DNA from: JAABRE01 sp964413275
Lineage (GTDB): Bacteria > Cyanobacteriota > Cyanobacteriia > Cyanobacteriales > JAABRE01
Assembly: GCA_964413275.1 (NCBI GenBank)
Contig: CAYPSO010000009.1
Span: 1-64,000 of the forward strand
Reading direction: 5' to 3'
Length of the DNA stretch: 64,000 nt
The notes beneath the pieces are model-generated. The model was not told the DNA's origin. It saw only the letters and a list, made by a program, of their open reading frames with translations, and ran no database searches. Positions 60,716 through 64,000 of the stretch are shown piece after piece. A program made the translations under genes and the position numbers. Each line of letters opens with the position of its first letter. Position 1 is the first letter of the stretch.

Positions 60716-62182
60716 ATGAATATATCTCAATTTATGGTTGATGTTCGTGATTCTCTACTTTATGCAACTATTAATGCTACTAATGAAGGACTCTTAGCCA
60801 TATATTCTAATGGCAGTAATACTCTACTTAATCAAAGATTTATTGAAATGTGGGGTATTACTGAAGATATTATTAATTTAAAAGATGATGAACAAAAAAT
60901 ATTGTTTATTGTTAACCAAGTTAAAAATTCAGAAGCTTTTTTAACTAAAATTCAAGAAATAGAAAAAACGCCAACAATCAGTACCAATGATGTTATTGAA
61001 TTAAAAGATGGTAGAGTTTTTGAGATGCAAACTCAACCCCAATATGTTAACCAAGAAGTTATTGGTAGAGTTTGGAATTTTTATGATATTACTGCTAGAG
61101 TTGAGTTAGAAAAAAATCTGCGATCGCAAAATGAAAAAGGCAGATTAATTGCGAAAATTGCCCAGAAAATACGTCAGTCACTCAAAAAAAATGACATTCT
61201 AAATAATACTGTTTCAGAAGTTCGTAATTTTCTTAATACTGACAGAGTATTAATATTTGAACCAAATTCCGATTCCTATGGAGTAATTATTGCAGAATCA
61301 GTTATCGATCCAAATTTAGCTATTTTACATTTAAAAATATCCGATCCTTGTTTTGGAGAAAAATTGATTGAAGAATATAAACAAGGAAGAATAACTTTTA
61401 TTGAAGATATTTATCATTCAGATTTAACTTTATGTCATTTAGAATTTCTTAGTTCTTTGAAAGTAGTTTCTAATTTAGTTGTTCCCATCGTACATGAAAA
61501 TCGTTTATGGGGATTATTAATTGCCCATGATTGTCAAAGTAATAGGCAATGGGAAATTCTAGACATAGAATTATTACAGTTTTTAACAACTCAAGTATCA
61601 ATTGCCCTTACCCAAGCTGAATTATTTCACGAATTAGAAGTTGCTAATCAGGAATTACATTATTTAGCATCCATAGATTCTCTGACACAATTAGCTAATC
61701 GTCGCCGTTTTGAAGAGTTTTTTGAGCGAGAATGGCAACGTATGTCTAGAGAAAAACAACCTTTATCAATTATTCTTTGTGATGTGGATTATTTTAAACT
61801 TTATAATGATAATTATGGACATCAAGCGGGAGATAGTTGTCTTCAACAAATAGCAGTAGTGCTTTCTCAATCCATTAGAAGGCCAGCAGACACAGTAGCA
61901 CGTTATGGTGGCGAAGAGTTTATTATTATTCTCCCAAATACTGATACTAATGGTGCAATTTATATAGGTGAAAAAATTAGAAAAAATGTGGAAAATCTTC
62001 AATTAAATCATAATTATTCACCTATAAGTGACTATGTTACTATTAGTATAGGGGTAAGCACTATTATCCCAACTAAAGAAATTGTATTACGAGAAATAAT
62101 AAAATCTGCCGATCAAGGTTTATATAAAGCTAAAGCTAAGGGCAGAAATTGTGTATTTTTTCAGAAAATAGAAAATAATTAA
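60716..62182 (+). CDS. PAS-GAF-GGDEF diguanylate cyclase
   Basis: 488 residues. A PAS-like domain (about 15-125, NATNEGLLAIYSNGSNTLLN, ending VWNFYDITARVELEKN) is followed by a GAF domain (about 145-300) with LKVVSNLVVPIVHENRLWGL. The GGDEF domain (about 318-485) has intact GGEEF in ARYGGEEFIIILP and an RPAD inhibitory site five residues before it. It should make cyclic di-GMP and be feedback-controlled. The start lies 4 bases after the ppx stop. Confidence 0.92.
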   Translation: MNISQFMVDVRDSLLYATINATNEGLLAIYSNGSNTLLNQRFIEMWGITEDIINLKDDEQKILFIVNQVKNSEAFLTKIQEIEKTPTISTNDVIELKDGRVFEMQTQPQYVNQEVIGRVWNFYDITARVELEKNLRSQNEKGRLIAKIAQKIRQSLKKNDILNNTVSEVRNFLNTDRVLIFEPNSDSYGVIIAESVIDPNLAILHLKISDPCFGEKLIEEYKQGRITFIEDIYHSDLTLCHLEFLSSLKVVSNLVVPIVHENRLWGLLIAHDCQSNRQWEILDIELLQFLTTQVSIALTQAELFHELEVANQELHYLASIDSLTQLANRRRFEEFFEREWQRMSREKQPLSIILCDVDYFKLYNDNYGHQAGDSCLQQIAVVLSQSIRRPADTVARYGGEEFIIILPNTDTNGAIYIGEKIRKNVENLQLNHNYSPISDYVTISIGVSTIIPTKEIVLREIIKSADQGLYKAKAKGRNCVFFQKIENN

Positions 62183-62529
62183 TTTATTGTTATTAGATTG
62201 GTAATTTCTTTTAATATTCGATTGGGAGGATTTTAATCAGTCTGGGAGGAAATGGCTTTTCTTAGCATATCTCCTGTAGAAATTATCTCATTACCTTGGG
62301 ATTGAGATAATTTTTCTGATTGTGTACCTTTTCCCGCTCCGGGGCTTACTAAGATGATTAATCTCACAACTAATTTTACTCCTAATCTAATTTTTAATAA
62401 AATTTAAGCTTTCCATAAAACTAAATGTAGCTTATGGATTGGATTATCTCACCCATTGAAGATAGATCGTAATCTATATTTAGTGTTTTATTCGAGTTAT
62501 AATCAATTAACTACACCATATATTGGTGT
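62183..62529. other. 347-base gap holding an adenylate kinase fragment
   Basis: The left part contains the decayed adk start described separately (62233-62367). The right part (62368-62529) is AT-rich and carries the promoter of the cobalamin-adenosyltransferase-like gene. No further feature seen. Confidence 0.5.
62233..62367 (-). pseudogene. adk: N-terminal fragment of an adenylate kinase gene
   Basis: On the minus strand a GTG at 62367 begins RLIILVSPGAGKGTQSEKLS, the P-loop start of adenylate kinase, and ISTGDMLRKAISS follows before a TAA at 62233-62235. Only 44 of about 190 residues remain. The spacer QSQGNEI replaces the usual FNIPHI, so it has diverged. It is a partial duplicate or decayed copy; the working adk should be elsewhere. 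Confidence 0.8.
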
Positions 62530-63123
62530 TTGGGCTTATTACCTAATCCCTACGAATTAAGATTATTAGATTATATGATTGCACAACTCAAAACAACTAT
62601 CGAATCCCCCTTTTCTCCCTCACCCTACAAGATTGAGGGATTAATACATATATTTACCAGCATCCATCGTGATTTTTATACTGATGTGATTGTTCAGGCT
62701 TTAAGAATAGCAGGTAATGGTAGATCTGTATTAGTAGTACAATTTCTCAAAGGAGGAATTAAACAAGGGCCAAATCGTCCAGTGAAATTAGGACAACATT
62801 GTGACTGGTTAAGATGCGATTTATCCCGTTATATTGACACTCCTAATTTAGAAGCTGAAGAAATCGAAGCTTTACAAAATTTATGGCAAAACACAAAAAA
62901 AATAGTTCTGGAAGGGAATTATTCTTTAGTAATTTTAGAGGACTTAAGTTTAGCTATTAATTTTGGTTTAATTCCAGAAGATGAAGTAATTGATGTTTTA
63001 CAAAAACGGCCTAATCATATAGATATTATTTTAACAGGCCAAGAAATGCCAGAAACTATCCTAGAAATGGCAGATCAAATTACCCAAGTTCGTCGCAGTT
63101 ATAGTAGTTCTCGTATTATCTAA
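62530..63123 (+). CDS. BtuR/CobA-like P-loop NTPase homologue without a P-loop
   Basis: 197 residues from a TTG; an ATG at 62575 (MIAQLKTT) is an alternative. The body matches cobalamin adenosyltransferase of the BtuR type: VQALRIAGNGRSVLVVQFLK, SLVILEDLSLAINFGLI and RPNHIDIILTGQEMPETI. But the usual GxGKGKTT loop is replaced by FTSIHRDFYTD, so ATP binding is probably lost or changed. This variant is shared by cyanobacterial relatives as far as I recall. A terminator hairpin follows. Confidence 0.8.
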   Translation: MGLLPNPYELRLLDYMIAQLKTTIESPFSPSPYKIEGLIHIFTSIHRDFYTDVIVQALRIAGNGRSVLVVQFLKGGIKQGPNRPVKLGQHCDWLRCDLSRYIDTPNLEAEEIEALQNLWQNTKKIVLEGNYSLVILEDLSLAINFGLIPEDEVIDVLQKRPNHIDIILTGQEMPETILEMADQITQVRRSYSSSRII

Positions 63124-63166
63124 ACTGAGAATTTTAGCTTTTGTGTATCTAATTTGTAAAATTTTT

Positions 63167-63195
63167 GCGGGTATTTTAGCCCGCATTTTTAATTT
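63167..63195 (+). terminator. Terminator after the BtuR-like gene
   Basis: GCGGG (63167-63171) pairs with CCCGC (63180-63184), extended by weak T-A pairs, and is followed by ATTTTTAATTTTTAT. Confidence 0.7.
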
Positions 63196-63283
63196 TTATA
63201 TCGAAGTAAAGAAATTATTTTTATCGAAGTGGGATATAACGGGGAAATAGCAATAGAAATTAACAAACAAGGAGATTTTATCT

Positions 63284-63484
63284 ATGTCTAAACCTATTGA
63301 AAAAATGAGTTTAACCGAACTTAGACAATATATGTTTGAACATCGAAACCAAGAAACAGAATGGGAAAAAGCGTATGATTGATTTAGGAAAAAAGCAGAA
63401 TGGAATCGCATTCCTAGTGGTACGATATTATCTGAAGAAATAAAAATTATTAAAGATGTAATTGCCAGAAAAACCCAAAAATAA
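63284..63484 (+). pseudogene. DUF6887-like small gene with in-frame stop
   Basis: AAGGAG precedes ATG 63284. The frame starts MSKPIEKMSLTELRQYMFEH, a DUF6887-type opening, then meets TGA at 63380-63382 and continues in the same frame as FRKKAEWNRIPSG and SEEIKIIKDVIARKTQK to TAA 63482-63484. Both sides are protein-like, so a single nonsense change is likely. The first 32 residues may still be made. Confidence 0.65.
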
Positions 63485-63579
63485 ATAGACTTATTGTCAT
63501 GCCTTTATCTCTATAGATATTGAACAAGACAATTTACTATTAATTATCATTTTCAGATTAAATTATTAGGAAAAAGTTA

Positions 63580-64000
63580 ATGGTACAAGCTATAACAAAA
63601 TCAATAACTTTTACAGAATTTGTCGAGGGGAAACCAGACGGAGTAAATTATGAATTACATAATGGGGTAATCAGAGAAATGCAGCCCAGGGGAAAGCATG
63701 AAGAAATAATTGGGTTTTTAGCTACCGAATTTACTCTAGAATTTCGTCGTTTAAATTTATCATATTTTATTCCTAAGCAAGCCTTAGTCAAAGTCCCAAA
63801 TAATGAAACGGGTTATTCTCCTGATATTTTAATATTAAATCGAGATAAATTAGTCCATGAATCTCTCTGGGAAAAATACTCTACCGTGCAAACAAAGGAT
63901 TCAATTCCTTTAGTAGTGGAAATTGTTAGTAGTAATTGGCGAGATGATTATTTGACCAAGCTTAGAGATTACGAAGAAATTGGAATTCAGGAATATTGGA
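63580..64000 (+). CDS. Uma2 family (DUF820) PD-(D/E)XK protein, partial
   Basis: First 140 codons from ATG 63580, running off the window. NYELHNGVIREMQPRGKHEE, then GYSPDILILNRDK with active-site Asp, then IPLVVEIVSSNWRDDY with Glu, and YEEIGIQEYW. Fourth Uma2 gene of the window, about 100 bases after the broken DUF6887-like gene. Confidence 0.9.
   Translation, partial: MVQAITKSITFTEFVEGKPDGVNYELHNGVIREMQPRGKHEEIIGFLATEFTLEFRRLNLSYFIPKQALVKVPNNETGYSPDILILNRDKLVHESLWEKYSTVQTKDSIPLVVEIVSSNWRDDYLTKLRDYEEIGIQEYW

Overview
The window reads as chromosome of an AT-rich unicellular cyanobacterium. The palindrome GCGATCGC (HIP1) recurs throughout. Several products belong to families known mainly or only from cyanobacteria: RpoZ of cyanobacterial type, DUF1818, EbsA, BtpA, TIGR04376, DUF3370, DUF4168, VKOR-thioredoxin and plastoquinone-type UbiA. 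Glucosylglycerol genes and an N-type ATPase operon point to a salt-adapted lineage of the Geminocystis / Cyanobacterium / Crocosphaera type; that placement is inference.

Layout. 1-4.7 kb: a minus-strand N-type (Na+ or H+) ATPase operon atpD-C-Q-R-B-E-F that meets a convergent DUF4351 gene exactly where atpA and atpG would be expected. 4.8-12.3 kb: a secreted small protein, tRNA-Pro, DUF1818, rpoZ, an M48 protease, a YbhN-like membrane protein, Uma2, an SLH lipoprotein, an MFS carrier and dusA. 12.3-17.8 kb: ebsA, a phosphotransacetylase-like gene and a 1302-residue molybdopterin oxidoreductase fused to a C-terminal Nfu (NifU-like) domain. 17.8-21.2 kb: a transposase remnant and a pair of M16 proteases. 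21.4-23.4 kb: an accessory island with a solitary integron-type gene cassette (DUF2971 plus an attC site) inserted in one copy of a repeat; the second copy lies beyond a VapC-type toxin-antitoxin pair. 23.5-32.8 kb: TIGR04376, Uma2, cobalamin genes (cbiET, cobH), DUF1868, holA, DUF4168 and ureE-ureF with an ArsB-like permease. 33-38.4 kb: a membrane-tethered response regulator, btpA, VKOR-Trx and an SLC13 permease.

38.4-46.1 kb is the osmolyte region: a decayed MFS carrier, gghA (glucosylglycerol breakdown), the divergent ggpS (synthesis) and glpD (glycerol 3-phosphate use). 46.1-49.8 kb: Uma2, hisH, a pyroglutamyl-peptidase-like protein and DUF3370. 49.8-56 kb looks like a small specialised-metabolism neighbourhood: a JmjC/cupin-like oxygenase, an MFS exporter, a glycosyltransferase, a FeeM-like N-acyl-amino-acid synthase and a 4-cresol-dehydrogenase-type flavoprotein. 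56-64 kb: rnpB (carrying heptamer repeats), rnc, an FMN reductase, ubiA, ppx with a PAS-GAF-GGDEF diguanylate cyclase, an adenylate kinase fragment, a cobalamin-adenosyltransferase-like protein without its P-loop, a DUF6887-like gene with an internal stop, and the start of a fourth Uma2 gene.

Short tandem repeats of about 7 bases and GC-rich palindromes sit in many gaps between genes. The strongest observations are the integron cassette, whose empty target can be rebuilt from the neighbouring repeat; the Mo-enzyme/Nfu fusion; the acyl-amino-acid synthase/flavoprotein pair; and the ATPase operon without alpha and gamma genes.
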